64,000 nucleotides of DNA from Antarcticimicrobium luteum (lineage in GTDB: Bacteria; Pseudomonadota; Alphaproteobacteria; Rhodobacterales; Rhodobacteraceae). The stretch is from NCBI RefSeq assembly GCF_004358185.1, contig NZ_SMUV01000074.1:248001-312000 (forward strand). Reading direction: 5' to 3'. The notes beneath the pieces are model-generated. The model worked only from the letters and a program-made list of their open reading frames with translations. It ran no database searches and was not told where the DNA came from. The position numbers were made by a program, and so were the translations under genes. Positions 8,344 to 17,346 of this stretch are shown here, piece after piece (within the stretch, counting starts at the first letter, position 1; each line of letters starts with the position of its first letter).

Positions 8344-8437
8344 GCACCCTCTTACTCAGGGAAAACGGTTGGACCAACCGGTCGTCCCCCCGGCAATCGC
8401 CGGAGGGACGCTCCCGATCCATTCAACGGTGGGGACA

Positions 8438-9469
8438 ATGGACGCACTCCTTCTGCAAATTCTCAACGGGCTCGACAAAGGCTCGGCCTATGCGCTGATC
8501 GCGCTGGGCCTGACACTCATCTTCGGCACCCTCGGCGTGGTGAACTTCGCCCATGGCGCGCTGTTCATGATCGGCGCCTTTTGCGCGGTTACGGTACAAC
8601 GTTTCCTGAACCTGAGTTTCGAGACCATCGACGAGACCCAGAAGGATTTCCTGGGCAACCCGCTCAAGGTCAAGACGCCTTACGTCGAATCCTGGTTCGG
8701 CCCCGATCTGGGCGCGGGCATCATCGACTGGTCGGTGCCGCTGGCCATCCTGTTCGCCATTCCGATCATGGTTCTGGTCGGCTTTGTGATGGAACGCGGG
8801 CTGATCAAGCATTTCTACAAGCGCGAGCATGCCGACCAGATCCTGGTGACCTTTGGCCTGGCCATCGTTCTGCAGGAAGTGGTCAAGTATTTCTTCGGCG
8901 CCAACCCGATCCAGACCCCGGAACCCAACATGCTGCGCGGCTCGGTCGATCTGGGCATGATGGTCGGTTTTCAGGCCAACGCGATCATCTATCCGATCTG
9001 GCGGCTGGTCTATTTCTTCTTCGCGATCGGGATCATCGGCGGCGTCTTCGCTTTTTTGCAATTCACCACCTTCGGGATGGTGGTGCGCGCCGGCATGGCC
9101 GACCGCGAGACGGTGGGACTGCTGGGGATCAACATCGACCGCCGCTTCACCATCATGTTCGGCGTCGCCTCGGCGGTGGCCGGGCTGGCCGGGGTGATGT
9201 ACGGCCCGCTCAATCCTCCGAATTATCATATGGGCATGGACTTTTTGGTACTGAGTTTCGTGGTTGTGGTTGTCGGCGGCATGGGATCGCTTCCCGGTGC
9301 CGTGCTCGCCGGCTTCCTTCTGGGTATTCTGGAAAGCTTCGCCTCGACCACCTGGGCGACCACCACGATCCCGGGCATCAACCAGATCATTATCTACCTC
9401 GTCGCGATCATCATTCTGCTGACCCGTCCGCGGGGCCTGATGGGTCGCAAAGGCGTGATGGAGGACTAA
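8438..9469 (+). CDS. Branched-chain amino acid ABC transporter permease (LivH type)
   Basis: A 343-residue inner-membrane permease of the LivH family, with about eight helices. Typical motifs are NGLDKGSAYALIALGLT at the N-terminus, NFAHGALFM and GMGSLPGAVLAG in the C-terminal half. The ATG at 8438 follows GGTGGGG and matches the family N-terminus; an upstream TTG at 8369 would add 23 non-conserved residues. An insertion of about 35 residues after the second helix (FETIDETQKDF...SWFGPDL) is probably periplasmic. It pairs with the next gene to form the heterodimeric channel. Confidence 0.9.
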   Translation: MDALLLQILNGLDKGSAYALIALGLTLIFGTLGVVNFAHGALFMIGAFCAVTVQRFLNLSFETIDETQKDFLGNPLKVKTPYVESWFGPDLGAGIIDWSVPLAILFAIPIMVLVGFVMERGLIKHFYKREHADQILVTFGLAIVLQEVVKYFFGANPIQTPEPNMLRGSVDLGMMVGFQANAIIYPIWRLVYFFFAIGIIGGVFAFLQFTTFGMVVRAGMADRETVGLLGINIDRRFTIMFGVASAVAGLAGVMYGPLNPPNYHMGMDFLVLSFVVVVVGGMGSLPGAVLAGFLLGILESFASTTWATTTIPGINQIIIYLVAIIILLTRPRGLMGRKGVMED

Positions 9470-9472
9470 TTC

Positions 9473-10693
9473 ATGCTGGGACTGAACAAAAAAGACGCCA
9501 CGCTGCTGATCGTGGTCGCGGCGCTGACGCTGTGTGCGCCCTTCATCCTGAACCCGTTCCCGACCGGCAGCGCCATGGCGCAGTTCAACGCGGGCTATCC
9601 GGACCTGATGCAACGGTTCATCATCTTTGGCATCTTCGCCATCGGCTTCAACATCCTGTTCGGCCTGACCGGCTATCTCTCGTTCGGCCACGCGGCCTTT
9701 CTGGGAGTCGGCAGCTATTCGGCGGTCTGGATCTTCAAGCTCTTCACCTACAACGTGATCCCCGCCATCACGCTCAGCGTCGTGGTCGCCGCGATCTTCT
9801 CGCTGTTCATCGGCTTTGTCAGCCTGCGCCGGTCGGGTATCTATTTCTCGATCCTGACGCTGGCCTTCGCGCAGATGTCCTTTGCGCTGGCCTATTCGGT
9901 GCTGTCGAACCCCAAGTTCAACCTGACCAACGGCGAAACCGGCCTGCAGGTCTATGCCGACGATCCGCAATGGTTCCATCGGGACAGCCTGCCCGATCTG
10001 CCGCATCTTTTCGGGTTGTCGATGCGCTCGACCTATTCGCTCGAACTCGGCGCGTGGCGCTTCGACTTCAACGCCGGCTACTACCTTTGCGCTGTGATCT
10101 TGATGATCGTCTTCTACCTGGCGATCCGCATCTTCCGCTCGCCCTTCGGGATGATGCTGCGGGCGGTGAAATCGAACCAGCAGCGGATGAACTACACCGG
10201 CCTGAACACCCGTCCCTACACGCTGGCGGCCTTCGTGATCTCGGGCATGTATGCCGGCCTCGCCGGTGGCCTGATGGCGGCGATGGACCCGCTGGCGGGC
10301 GCCGAGCGGATGCAGTGGACCGCCTCTGGCGAGGTCGTTCTGATGACTATCCTCGGCGGCACCGGCACATTGATCGGGCCGGTTCTGGGCGCCGGCTTCA
10401 TCAAGTACTTCGAGAACATCTTCTCGAAGATCAACGATACCGTGTTGCACAACTGGTTCGCCTTCCTGCCGGACGGGATCGAGGATTTCGTGGTCTTCAT
10501 CGTGCACCCCTTCATCGGCAAGGGCTGGCATCTGACGCTGGGCCTGCTGTTCATGCTGGTCGTGATCTTCCTGCCCGGCGGTCTGGTCGAAGGCGGACAG
10601 CGCATCGGGCGGCTGCTGAAAGGCAAGAAGAAGGCCCCGGACAGCGAAGACCCCGAGCATCACCCCAAAGAAACGCCCCATGTGGCCGAATAA
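9473..10693 (+). CDS. Branched-chain amino acid ABC transporter permease (LivM type)
   Basis: A 406-residue polytopic protein of the LivM family. [19 protein letters not shown] and a [12 protein letters not shown] stretch are characteristic. It starts three bases after the LivH-type stop, with GGAGG located inside the end of the previous gene, so the two are coupled. The C-terminus is a short charged cytoplasmic tail ([18 protein letters not shown]), longer than usual. It forms the transmembrane channel with the LivH-type partner. Confidence 0.9.
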   Translation: MLGLNKKDATLLIVVAALTLCAPFILNPFPTGSAMAQFNAGYPDLMQRFIIFGIFAIGFNILFGLTGYLSFGHAAFLGVGSYSAVWIFKLFTYNVIPAITLSVVVAAIFSLFIGFVSLRRSGIYFSILTLAFAQMSFALAYSVLSNPKFNLTNGETGLQVYADDPQWFHRDSLPDLPHLFGLSMRSTYSLELGAWRFDFNAGYYLCAVILMIVFYLAIRIFRSPFGMMLRAVKSNQQRMNYTGLNTRPYTLAAFVISGMYAGLAGGLMAAMDPLAGAERMQWTASGEVVLMTILGGTGTLIGPVLGAGFIKYFENIFSKINDTVLHNWFAFLPDGIEDFVVFIVHPFIGKGWHLTLGLLFMLVVIFLPGGLVEGGQRIGRLLKGKKKAPDSEDPEHHPKETPHVAE

Positions 10694-10706
10694 GGAGGAC
10701 GCAGAG

Positions 10707-11462
10707 ATGGGCATTCTCGACGTCAAGAACGTCAACAAGAACTTCGGCGGCCTCAAGGCGCTGAGCAATGTGAACCTGAGCGTGCGCGAGAACACCGTGC
10801 ACGCTATCATCGGCCCCAACGGCGCTGGCAAGTCTACGCTGCTGAATTGCCTGGTGGGCAAGCTGATCCCCGACACTGGCTCGGTCATGTTCGACGGCAA
10901 ATCGGTGCTGGGCCGTTCGCCCTATGAAATCAACCAGATGGGCATTTCCCGCGTGTTCCAGACCCCCGAGATCTTTGGCGATCTGACGGTGATGGAAAAC
11001 ATGATGATCCCGATCTTTGCCCGCCGCGACGGCGCCTTTCGGATGCACGCCTATGAATCGGTGGCCAACGAAAGCGGGATCATCGAGCGGGCCGAACAGG
11101 TCTTGGAAGACATGAACATGGCCGACAAGCGGCACATGCACGCCGCCGCCATGAGCCGTGGCGACAAGCGGCGGCTGGAAATCGGCATGTGCCTGAGCCA
11201 GGAGCCGCGCCTGCTGCTGCTGGACGAGCCCACCGCCGGCATGGCGCGGGCGGACACCAACAACACCATCGACCTGCTCAAGCAGATCAAGGAAGAGCGC
11301 GACATCACCATCGCCATCATCGAGCACGACATGCATGTGGTGTTCTCCCTCGCCGACCGGATCACCGTGCTGGCGCAGGGCACACCGCTGGTCGAGGACG
11401 ATCCGCAGAACATCAAGGGCAACCCCAAGGTCCGCGAAGCCTATCTGGGCGAGTCGGCCTGA
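10707..11462 (+). CDS. ABC transporter ATP-binding protein (LivG type)
   Basis: A 251-residue ATPase. Walker A is GPNGAGKST (about residues 33-41), the signature region reads AMSRGDKRRLEIG in place of the canonical LSGGQ, and Walker B is LLLLDEPTAGMA, followed by the LivG-type IEHDMHVVFSLADRI switch His. The ATG at 10707 follows a perfect AAGGAGG; an upstream GTG (10680) is less likely. The signature SRGDKRR is divergent at the Gly-Gly position, but this occurs in LivG-like proteins. It provides half of the energy-coupling ATPase pair. Confidence 0.9.
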   Translation: MGILDVKNVNKNFGGLKALSNVNLSVRENTVHAIIGPNGAGKSTLLNCLVGKLIPDTGSVMFDGKSVLGRSPYEINQMGISRVFQTPEIFGDLTVMENMMIPIFARRDGAFRMHAYESVANESGIIERAEQVLEDMNMADKRHMHAAAMSRGDKRRLEIGMCLSQEPRLLLLDEPTAGMARADTNNTIDLLKQIKEERDITIAIIEHDMHVVFSLADRITVLAQGTPLVEDDPQNIKGNPKVREAYLGESA

Positions 11463-11470
11463 CGAGGACG

Positions 11471-11516
11471 TCACTCACCCCGAAAAGCGGACATCGTTTT
11501 CGGGCTGGTCGAGTGA
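11471..11516 (+). other. Two-tiered inverted repeat between the two importer ATPase genes
   Basis: An inner stem CCCGAAAA/TTTTCGGG (11479-11486 with 11497-11504) sits inside an outer arm TCACTC/GAGTGA (11471-11476 with 11511-11516). It fills most of the 69-base gap between the LivG- and LivF-type genes and ends just before the ribosome site of the latter. It may set relative expression or act as an RNA-processing site; no T-tract follows. Confidence 0.55.
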
Positions 11517-11531
11517 GAAAGGAACGAAACG

Positions 11532-12287
11532 ATGAACGTCAAACCGGATTTTTCCAAGCACGCCAATCACGCCGAAACCGCGCCCGCCTTTCTCTCGGTC
11601 TGGGACATGCATGCCTATTATGGCGAGAGCTATATCGTGCAGGGCGTCAATTTCAACGTGCACGAGGGCGAGATTCTGGCGCTGCTGGGCCGCAACGGCG
11701 CCGGCAAGACCTCGACCCTGCGCGCCATCGCGCGCACCGGCAGCCCGCAGGTGACCCACGGCGAGATCTGGCTGGATCACCAGCCGCTGCACAAGATGTC
11801 CTCGCACGAGGCGGCCAGCGTCGGGCTGGGTCTGGTGCCCGAGGACCGGCGCATCATCCCCGGCCTGACGGTCGAGGAGAACCTGCAACTGGCCCAGATC
11901 GCGCCGCCGGTCGGCTGGTCGCTCGAACGGCTTTACGAATTGTTCCCGCGCCTCGGCGAACGCCGCAAGCAGGAGGGCGTGACGCTCTCGGGCGGGGAAC
12001 AGCAGATGCTGGCCATCGCCCGGGCGCTGGCCCGCGACCTCAAGGTGCTGTTGCTGGACGAACCCTATGAAGGGCTGGCGCCGGTGATCGTGGATGAGAT
12101 CGAGAAAACCCTCCGCATCATCAAGGAGCAGGGCATCACCACGATTCTGGTCGAACAGAACGCGGTGCGCGCGCTGCAACTGGCCGACCGCGCCATCATC
12201 CTTGATACCGGCTCCATCGTGTTCGACGGCACCGCCGCCGAGGTGCTGGAAAACGCCGAGCTGCGCTCCGAATACCTGGCGATCTGA
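11532..12287 (+). CDS. ABC transporter ATP-binding protein (LivF type)
   Basis: A 251-residue ATPase with Walker A GRNGAGKTS, signature LSGGEQQMLAIARAL, Walker B LLLDEPYEGLAP and a switch region VEQNAVRAL, all LivF-like. The N-terminus has a roughly 18-residue extension (NVKPDFSKHANHAETAPAF) before the usual start of the fold; the ATG at 11532 follows AAAGGAACGAAACG. It is the last gene of the importer operon and is followed by a strong terminator. Confidence 0.9.
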   Translation: MNVKPDFSKHANHAETAPAFLSVWDMHAYYGESYIVQGVNFNVHEGEILALLGRNGAGKTSTLRAIARTGSPQVTHGEIWLDHQPLHKMSSHEAASVGLGLVPEDRRIIPGLTVEENLQLAQIAPPVGWSLERLYELFPRLGERRKQEGVTLSGGEQQMLAIARALARDLKVLLLDEPYEGLAPVIVDEIEKTLRIIKEQGITTILVEQNAVRALQLADRAIILDTGSIVFDGTAAEVLENAELRSEYLAI

Positions 12288-12336
12288 ACGAATTTCCCCG
12301 TCCGCACCGGCCGATCGCGCCGATGCAGACCGCCTG

Positions 12337-12367
12337 CGGCCGGCTCCTGCGAGCTGGCCGTTTTCTT
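12337..12367 (+). terminator. Rho-independent terminator of the ABC importer operon
   Basis: A 10-bp stem (CGGCCGGCTC with GAGCTGGCCG, one G-T pair) with a CTGC loop, followed by TTTTCTT, lies 49 bases after the LivF-type stop. It also separates this operon from the converging minus-strand genes. Confidence 0.8.
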
Positions 12368-12403
12368 GTCAGATGCGTCTTGGCCAAGGTCGCCGAGCGC
12401 GCC

Positions 12404-13198
12404 CTATCGCAGGATCGGCGGCTTGTCCGGGTCGCGGCCCGGGGCGGCTGGCGCGATCCGCTCGGGCATCTGCGGCTGCGGCAGGTCGAAACGCAGACCG
12501 ACCGCCGCCAGCTTGGCGGTCACCGCCGCGTCACCGGCGAAAAAGCCCACGTCCATCGCCCCGGCCTCGATCCCGGAAAAGGTCAGCGCCTCGCCCGCGG
12601 CCTTGGCCAGCGCGCCCTGCGCCGCCTCGATGGCATCGACGAACCCCAGCAGATGCCCGCGCCCGCCCGCCGCGTCGACGGTGCCGACCAGAAAGGCCGC
12701 CTGCGCCAGCCCCGCCGCCGTCGCCAGTTTGGCGTCAAGCGCCCGGATCAGCGCTTCGGGCAGGCCGGCGGGCGCCGTGAACTCGGCAAAGCGCGCCTCG
12801 GTCTCCTCCGGGGCGTGGCCCAGCGTCGTGTGCAGCCAGTCGACCGCGTCGGGGGGGATCAGGATCGCCGAAGGCGCCACGTCGAGATTGAGGCCCAGCC
12901 CAATCCCCTGCCCCGCCAGCATCTGCGCCAGCACCCTGCCGGACAACGCCACATAGGGCACCGGACGGCCGGCGAACTGGGCCAGCCGGTCCTCGCGGTC
13001 GAAGGCCAGGACAAAGCGGCCCGCCTCGAGCGTGAACAATTCGGGCGTGATATTCTCGCCCTGCGCCTCTTCGGTCAGCAGCAGGTAAAGCTCGCCATCC
13101 GCCACGCGTTCATAGAACCGCAGCCGCGCTGCGGCATCCTCGGGTCCGCCCTCCATCGCCGCATGGGCGAGGTCGATCGGCGTTTCAGCCTTTGTCAT
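12404..13198 (-). CDS. SseB-family protein
   Basis: A 264-residue soluble protein resembling SseB N-terminal domain proteins: MTKAETPIDLAHAAM, an AARLRFYERVADGELYLLL stretch, and FVLAFDREDRLAQFAG with the conserved F-x-D segment. No catalytic motif is visible and the molecular function of the family is not settled. Its start overlaps the end of the uracil-DNA glycosylase-like gene by 14 bases, so the two are co-transcribed from upstream of 13787. Confidence 0.75.
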   Translation of the reverse strand: MTKAETPIDLAHAAMEGGPEDAAARLRFYERVADGELYLLLTEEAQGENITPELFTLEAGRFVLAFDREDRLAQFAGRPVPYVALSGRVLAQMLAGQGIGLGLNLDVAPSAILIPPDAVDWLHTTLGHAPEETEARFAEFTAPAGLPEALIRALDAKLATAAGLAQAAFLVGTVDAAGGRGHLLGFVDAIEAAQGALAKAAGEALTFSGIEAGAMDVGFFAGDAAVTAKLAAVGLRFDLPQPQMPERIAPAAPGRDPDKPPILR

Positions 13199-13787
13199 TC
13201 AGCACCTCTCGTACCCTCGCGCGCAGAACCGGCAGCAGGTCGGCCTCGAACCAGGGGTTTTTCTTCAGCCATGCGGTATTGCGCCAGGACGGATGAGGCA
13301 AGGGAAAGACGCGCGGCGCATGGGCGCGCCAGCCCGCCACCGTCCCGGTCACCGGCGTCCTTGTCCCCAGGTGCCAGCGATGCGCATGGCCCCCGACCAG
13401 AACCGTCAGCTCCACCCTTTCCAAGGCGGCCATCACCCGCGCGTGCCAGGTGCGCGCGCAGATCGGCGGCGGCGGCAGATCCGCCTTGCGATCGTTGTAG
13501 CCCGGGAAACAAAAAGCCATCGGCACCACCGCCACCCGGTCCAGATCGTAGAAGGCCGCCGCGTCCATGCCCAGCCAGTCCCGCAGCCGGTCGCCCGAAG
13601 GATCGGTGAAGGGCCGCCCGGAGGCATGAACCCGCGCGCCGGGTGCCTGGCCGGCGATCAGGATGCGGGCGCTGGGGCGAAACCAGACCACCGGACGGGG
13701 GGCATGCGCCGTCGCAGTCGCGGCAAACCGGTCGGCACAGAGGCGACAGGCCGCGATGTCCCGCAGCAGATCCGGCGCCGCCGTCAT
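13185..13787 (-). CDS. Uracil-DNA glycosylase-like protein
   Basis: A 200-residue single-domain protein of the uracil-DNA glycosylase superfamily. Motif 1 reads IAGQAPGARVHASGRPFTDPSG (GQAPG in place of the canonical GQDPY) and the C-terminal motif reads LPHPSWRN, giving the conserved His and Ser. The family removes uracil or related damage, or binds DNA ends; the substrate is unknown here. The N-terminal CRLC and the later CF and IC could be redox or metal Cys, but the full four-Cys Fe-S pattern of family 4 enzymes is not obvious. It is upstream of, and overlapping with, the SseB-like gene. Confidence 0.8.
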   Translation of the reverse strand: MTAAPDLLRDIAACRLCADRFAATATAHAPRPVVWFRPSARILIAGQAPGARVHASGRPFTDPSGDRLRDWLGMDAAAFYDLDRVAVVPMAFCFPGYNDRKADLPPPPICARTWHARVMAALERVELTVLVGGHAHRWHLGTRTPVTGTVAGWRAHAPRVFPLPHPSWRNTAWLKKNPWFEADLLPVLRARVREVLNDKG

Positions 13788-14093
13788 CGGCTTTCCGTAC
13801 CCGTCATGGTAAACAAACCCTCACCGCGCGTTTCCGAACCGGCAACAGTCATCCGATACCCCACCCGGTCCGGCAATCGACCGCAGGCGCCCACAGTACT
13901 GCACCACAGCGGCGTCCGCCCCATTTCGGCCTCAATCTTGATGGCAATTTGTTTCATGTTTCGACATAATGTGGCCTAATTCCAGATGTAATCCGTCAAG
14001 ACGCCTCTGTTAAGGAGGACGGGCAAGAGCAAAAGCCAGAACGAAAAAGATACAGGGACCCGTGCGGCTGCATCCACAGCACCGGACTTTAGA
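13788..14093. other. Gap before the KpsT-like gene: open leader frame with Shine-Dalgarno
   Basis: No complete gene is visible in this 306-base gap, which holds the divergent promoters of the glycosylase-like and KpsT-like genes. The frame of the KpsT-like gene stays open back to 13989. A perfect AAGGAGG lies at 14012-14018, but no ATG, GTG or TTG in that frame occurs between it and 14094. The segment 14022-14093 would read GKSKSQNEKDTG and so on, a plausible hydrophilic extension. Confidence 0.5.
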
Positions 14094-14753
14094 ATGCTTG
14101 AATTTGACAATGTCAGCAAATCCTACTGGACCGGCACCCGTCGCAAGGTGATCCTCGACCGGGTTTCATTCCGGGTGGATGTGGGCCGGTCGCTGGGCAT
14201 TCTGGCGCCCAACGGCACCGGCAAGACCACGCTGATCAACATGATGGCCGGGCTGGAAAAACCCGACGAGGGTGAGGTGCGGCGCAACTGCAAGATCTCG
14301 TTTCCGCTGGGGTTCATGGGCGGGGTGGTCAGCCGGGTTTCGGCGATGGAAAACTGCCGCTATATTGCCAAGCTCTACAGCATGGATCCCGACTATGTAG
14401 AGGCCTATTGCCGCTGGCTCTGCGGGCTCGGCGAATATTTCGACCAGCCGATCGGAACCTATTCCGCCGGCATGCGGGCCCGGTTTTCTTTTGCGCTGAT
14501 GCTGGCGCTGGATTTTGACATCTACCTGATCGACGAGGGCATGCCGAGCACCACGGATGTGGAATTCAACCGCAAGGCGGGATCCATCCTGAAAGAGCGG
14601 CTGCGCACGACCACCATCGTGATGGTGTCGCACCAGCCGGCCACGTTGGAGAAATTCGTCCGTTCGGCGGCGGTTCTGCTAAACGGTAAACTGCACATGT
14701 TCGATACCTTGGAAGAGGCAAAGCAGCTCTATGACTACGAAACCCAAGGCTAA
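14094..14753 (+). CDS. KpsT-like capsule/polysaccharide exporter ATPase
   Basis: A 219-residue ABC ATPase of the KpsT/Wzt short type. Walker A is APNGTGKTT (about residues 40-48), the signature is YSAGMRARFSF and Walker B is IYLIDEG. These are hallmark residues of group 2 capsule and polyanion exporters. The ATG at 14094 gives the family N-terminus (MLEFDNVSKSYW) but lacks a good ribosome site; see the open leader upstream. It overlaps the next gene by 23 bases. No KpsM permease gene is next to it, so the partner must be elsewhere in the genome. Confidence 0.9.
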   Translation: MLEFDNVSKSYWTGTRRKVILDRVSFRVDVGRSLGILAPNGTGKTTLINMMAGLEKPDEGEVRRNCKISFPLGFMGGVVSRVSAMENCRYIAKLYSMDPDYVEAYCRWLCGLGEYFDQPIGTYSAGMRARFSFALMLALDFDIYLIDEGMPSTTDVEFNRKAGSILKERLRTTTIVMVSHQPATLEKFVRSAAVLLNGKLHMFDTLEEAKQLYDYETQG

Positions 14754-16488
14754 GAAATTCCGCATCCGGCGCAACGCCGCGCCGACCCAGGGCGCCGCCG
14801 CGCCGGCCGCCGAGAGCGCCGGGAACGACGCCACGCCGCCCCCCGCGACGGAGCGGCTGCGTCCGCGCGTCGTCGCCTCGGGCCATGAGGAGACCGAGAT
14901 GACCGCAGCCCAGCCCGCCGGCCCCTCGGCCGAGACGATCCGCGCCGCCCGCCAGCCGCGCAGCGCCGCCGCCGCGCCGCAAGAGGCCCCCGCCCGGCCC
15001 GCGGAGCGCAGCGGCGAGGTTTCCTCGGCCCGCGAAGTCAGCTCGGAAAACGACATCGACGCCATCCGCCGCGAGGGGCTGACCGGCCGCCAGCTGCGCA
15101 TGGCGCGCCGCGTGGCGCAGAAACACAACCTGCCGGCCACTTCCGATTTCGATGCGGTTCGGTTGCTGCGGCAACAGGGGATCGACCCGTTCCAACGCTC
15201 GAACATGCTGGAACTGGTGGTGCCCAACAGCAATGCCGAAGAGCAGGCCGGCGGCCGCCGGGAGCGCGTCCAGCTGCCGCAGACCGTGCCCGGTGATCGT
15301 GAGACGCTGCCCTCGACCGAGCTGAGCCCGGCTGAGGAACGCGAGCAGGAGATCACCGCGATCCAGCGCGACATCGGCCGCCGCCGGCGCAAGAAATCGC
15401 TGCTGCTGATGACGCGGCTGCTGTTCTTCGTGCTGCTGCCGACGGCGGTGGTCGGTTGGTATTTCTATGTCATTGCCACGCCGATGTACGCGACCAAGTC
15501 GGAATTCCTGATCCTCAAGGCCGACAATACCGGCGGTGGCATGGGGCTGGGCAGTCTGCTGAGCGGGACGCAATTCGCCACCAGTCAGGATTCCATTGCG
15601 GTGCAATCCTACCTGCAATCCAAGGACGCGATGCTGCGGCTGGACCGGGATGAGGGGTTCAAGGGGCATTTCGCACAGGACTGGATCGACCCGATCCAGC
15701 GCCTGCCCGATTCCCCCACCAACGAACAGGCCTACAAGCTGTACTCGCGGTTCGTGAAGATCGGGTTCGATCCCACCGAGGGGGTGATCCGCATGGAGGT
15801 GATCGCCGCCGAACCCGGGGTCAGCGCCGATTTCGCCAGCAGCCTGCTGTCCTATGCCGAGGAGCGGGTGAACCACCTGAGCGAACAGAAACGGTCGGAC
15901 CAGATGCGCGATGCGATGAAAGGTTTTGAAAGCGCACAGGAAGAACGGCGCAAGGCGCAGGAGGCGCTGGTATCGCTGCAGCAGCAGGGCGCCATTCTGG
16001 ACCCCGAAGGGGTGATCATTGCGCTGCGCGGACAGATCAACAATATCGAGGTTCAGCTTCAGCAAAAACAGCTTGAGCTGGCGGCGCTGATGGACAACCC
16101 GCGCCCCAACAAGGCCAAGGTCGAGGGCGCGCAGGGCGATGTGCGCCGGCTTGAGGCGCTGCTGAACCGGCTGAATGCCAAGATGGTCGACGCCTCCAAG
16201 GGCGAAAACTCGCTGGCGCAGCTTTCCGTGCGCATCCAGATGGCCCAGGCCGATCTGGCCACCCGCGACATGATGTTGCAATCAGCCTTGCAACAGGTGG
16301 AACAGACCCGGATGGAGGCCAATCGCCAGGTGCGCTATCTGACCACCTCGGTCCAGCCGGTGGCGAGCGAGGATCCCAGCTATCCCCGCAAGTTCGAGAA
16401 TACGATTTTGGCATTCCTGATCTTTTCCGGTATCTACCTGCTGATCTCGCTGACCGCTTCGATTCTCCGCGAACAGGTAACCTCATAG
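14731..16488 (+). CDS. KpsE-like polysaccharide co-polymerase / capsule export protein
   Basis: A 585-residue inner-membrane protein. Residues 1-210 are a Pro/Ala/Glu-rich cytoplasmic region. TM1 lies around 223-250 (LLFFVLLPTAVVGWYFYVIA) with YATKSEFLI after it, then a long periplasmic coiled coil (about 370-545), then TM2 near the C-terminus (ILAFLIFSGIYLLISLTASIL). This two-helix, coiled-coil plan is that of KpsE/BexC/Wza-linking proteins. The N-terminal extension is far longer than in KpsE and includes a segment (LTGRQLRMARRVAQKH) also found in alphaproteobacterial homologues. It overlaps the KpsT-like gene and precedes kdsA by five bases. Confidence 0.85.
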   Translation: MTTKPKAKKFRIRRNAAPTQGAAAPAAESAGNDATPPPATERLRPRVVASGHEETEMTAAQPAGPSAETIRAARQPRSAAAAPQEAPARPAERSGEVSSAREVSSENDIDAIRREGLTGRQLRMARRVAQKHNLPATSDFDAVRLLRQQGIDPFQRSNMLELVVPNSNAEEQAGGRRERVQLPQTVPGDRETLPSTELSPAEEREQEITAIQRDIGRRRRKKSLLLMTRLLFFVLLPTAVVGWYFYVIATPMYATKSEFLILKADNTGGGMGLGSLLSGTQFATSQDSIAVQSYLQSKDAMLRLDRDEGFKGHFAQDWIDPIQRLPDSPTNEQAYKLYSRFVKIGFDPTEGVIRMEVIAAEPGVSADFASSLLSYAEERVNHLSEQKRSDQMRDAMKGFESAQEERRKAQEALVSLQQQGAILDPEGVIIALRGQINNIEVQLQQKQLELAALMDNPRPNKAKVEGAQGDVRRLEALLNRLNAKMVDASKGENSLAQLSVRIQMAQADLATRDMMLQSALQQVEQTRMEANRQVRYLTTSVQPVASEDPSYPRKFENTILAFLIFSGIYLLISLTASILREQVTS

Positions 16489-16493
16489 CCCTT

Positions 16494-17327
16494 ATGAAAC
16501 ATGTAGACGTCGCCGGCCTGACGATCGGCAATGACCGGCCGCTGACCGTGATCGCCGGCCCCTGCCAGCTCGAAACCCGCGACCATGCCCAGATGATCGC
16601 CGGCCGGATGAAAGAGATCTGCGATGCCGCCGGCGCGCAGTATGTGTTCAAGGCCTCCTACGACAAGGCAAACCGCACCTCGCTCACCGGCAAGCGGGGA
16701 CTCGGCATCGACGCCGGGCTCCGGGTGCTGAACGAGGTGGGGACCGCCATCGGCGTGCCGACCCTCACCGATGTGCACGCGCCGGACCAATGCGCCGCCG
16801 CCGCCCAGGCGGTGGACATCCTTCAGATCCCCGCCTTTCTGTGCCGCCAGACCGACCTGCTGCTTGCCGCCGGCGAGACCGGCGCGGCGGTGAACGTGAA
16901 AAAGGGCCAGTTCCTGGCGCCCTGGGACATGGCCAATGTAATCGCCAAGATCGAGGCGACCGGCAATCGCCGCATCCTGCTGACCGAGCGCGGCACCTCC
17001 TTCGGGTACAACACCCTGGTCGCCGATATGCGCGCCCTGCCGCAGATGGCCAGAACCGGTTATCCGGTCGTGATGGATGCCACCCATTCTGTGCAGCAGC
17101 CCGGCGGCCTCGGCGGCGCGTCGGGCGGGCAGCGCGAATTTGCCCCCGTCATGGCCCGCGCCGCGGTGGCCGTGGGCGTCGCCGCGGTGTTTATCGAAAC
17201 CCATGAGGATCCCGACAGCGCCCCCTCGGACGGGCCCAACATGATCCCGCTGGACCAGATGGGCGCACTGATCGACACACTGATGCGCTTTGATGCGCTG
17301 GCCAAGGCCAACCCGATTGAAATCTGA
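16494..17327 (+). CDS. kdsA: 3-deoxy-8-phosphooctulonate synthase (KDO-8-P synthase)
   Basis: A 277-residue enzyme that condenses phosphoenolpyruvate with D-arabinose 5-phosphate to give KDO 8-phosphate, the committed step to KDO of LPS and of group 2 capsule linkers. IAGPCQLE, FKASYDKANRTS, PAFLCRQTDLL, KKGQFLAPWDM and DATHSVQQPGG are near-identical to KdsA. The Cys in AGPC and His/Asp positions typical of metal-dependent enzymes are present. It lies directly behind the KpsE-like gene, which suggests a KDO-linked exported polysaccharide. Confidence 0.95.
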   Translation: MKHVDVAGLTIGNDRPLTVIAGPCQLETRDHAQMIAGRMKEICDAAGAQYVFKASYDKANRTSLTGKRGLGIDAGLRVLNEVGTAIGVPTLTDVHAPDQCAAAAQAVDILQIPAFLCRQTDLLLAAGETGAAVNVKKGQFLAPWDMANVIAKIEATGNRRILLTERGTSFGYNTLVADMRALPQMARTGYPVVMDATHSVQQPGGLGGASGGQREFAPVMARAAVAVGVAAVFIETHEDPDSAPSDGPNMIPLDQMGALIDTLMRFDALAKANPIEI

Positions 17328-17346
17328 GATTTAAGGACATGACGCT

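Noticed and set aside
8423-10900. An 825-residue minus-strand open frame opposite the permease genes
   Set aside because: Low-complexity composition rich in His, Gln, Asp and Arg, no start context, and it lies fully antisense to clear ABC permease genes; a GC-rich codon shadow.
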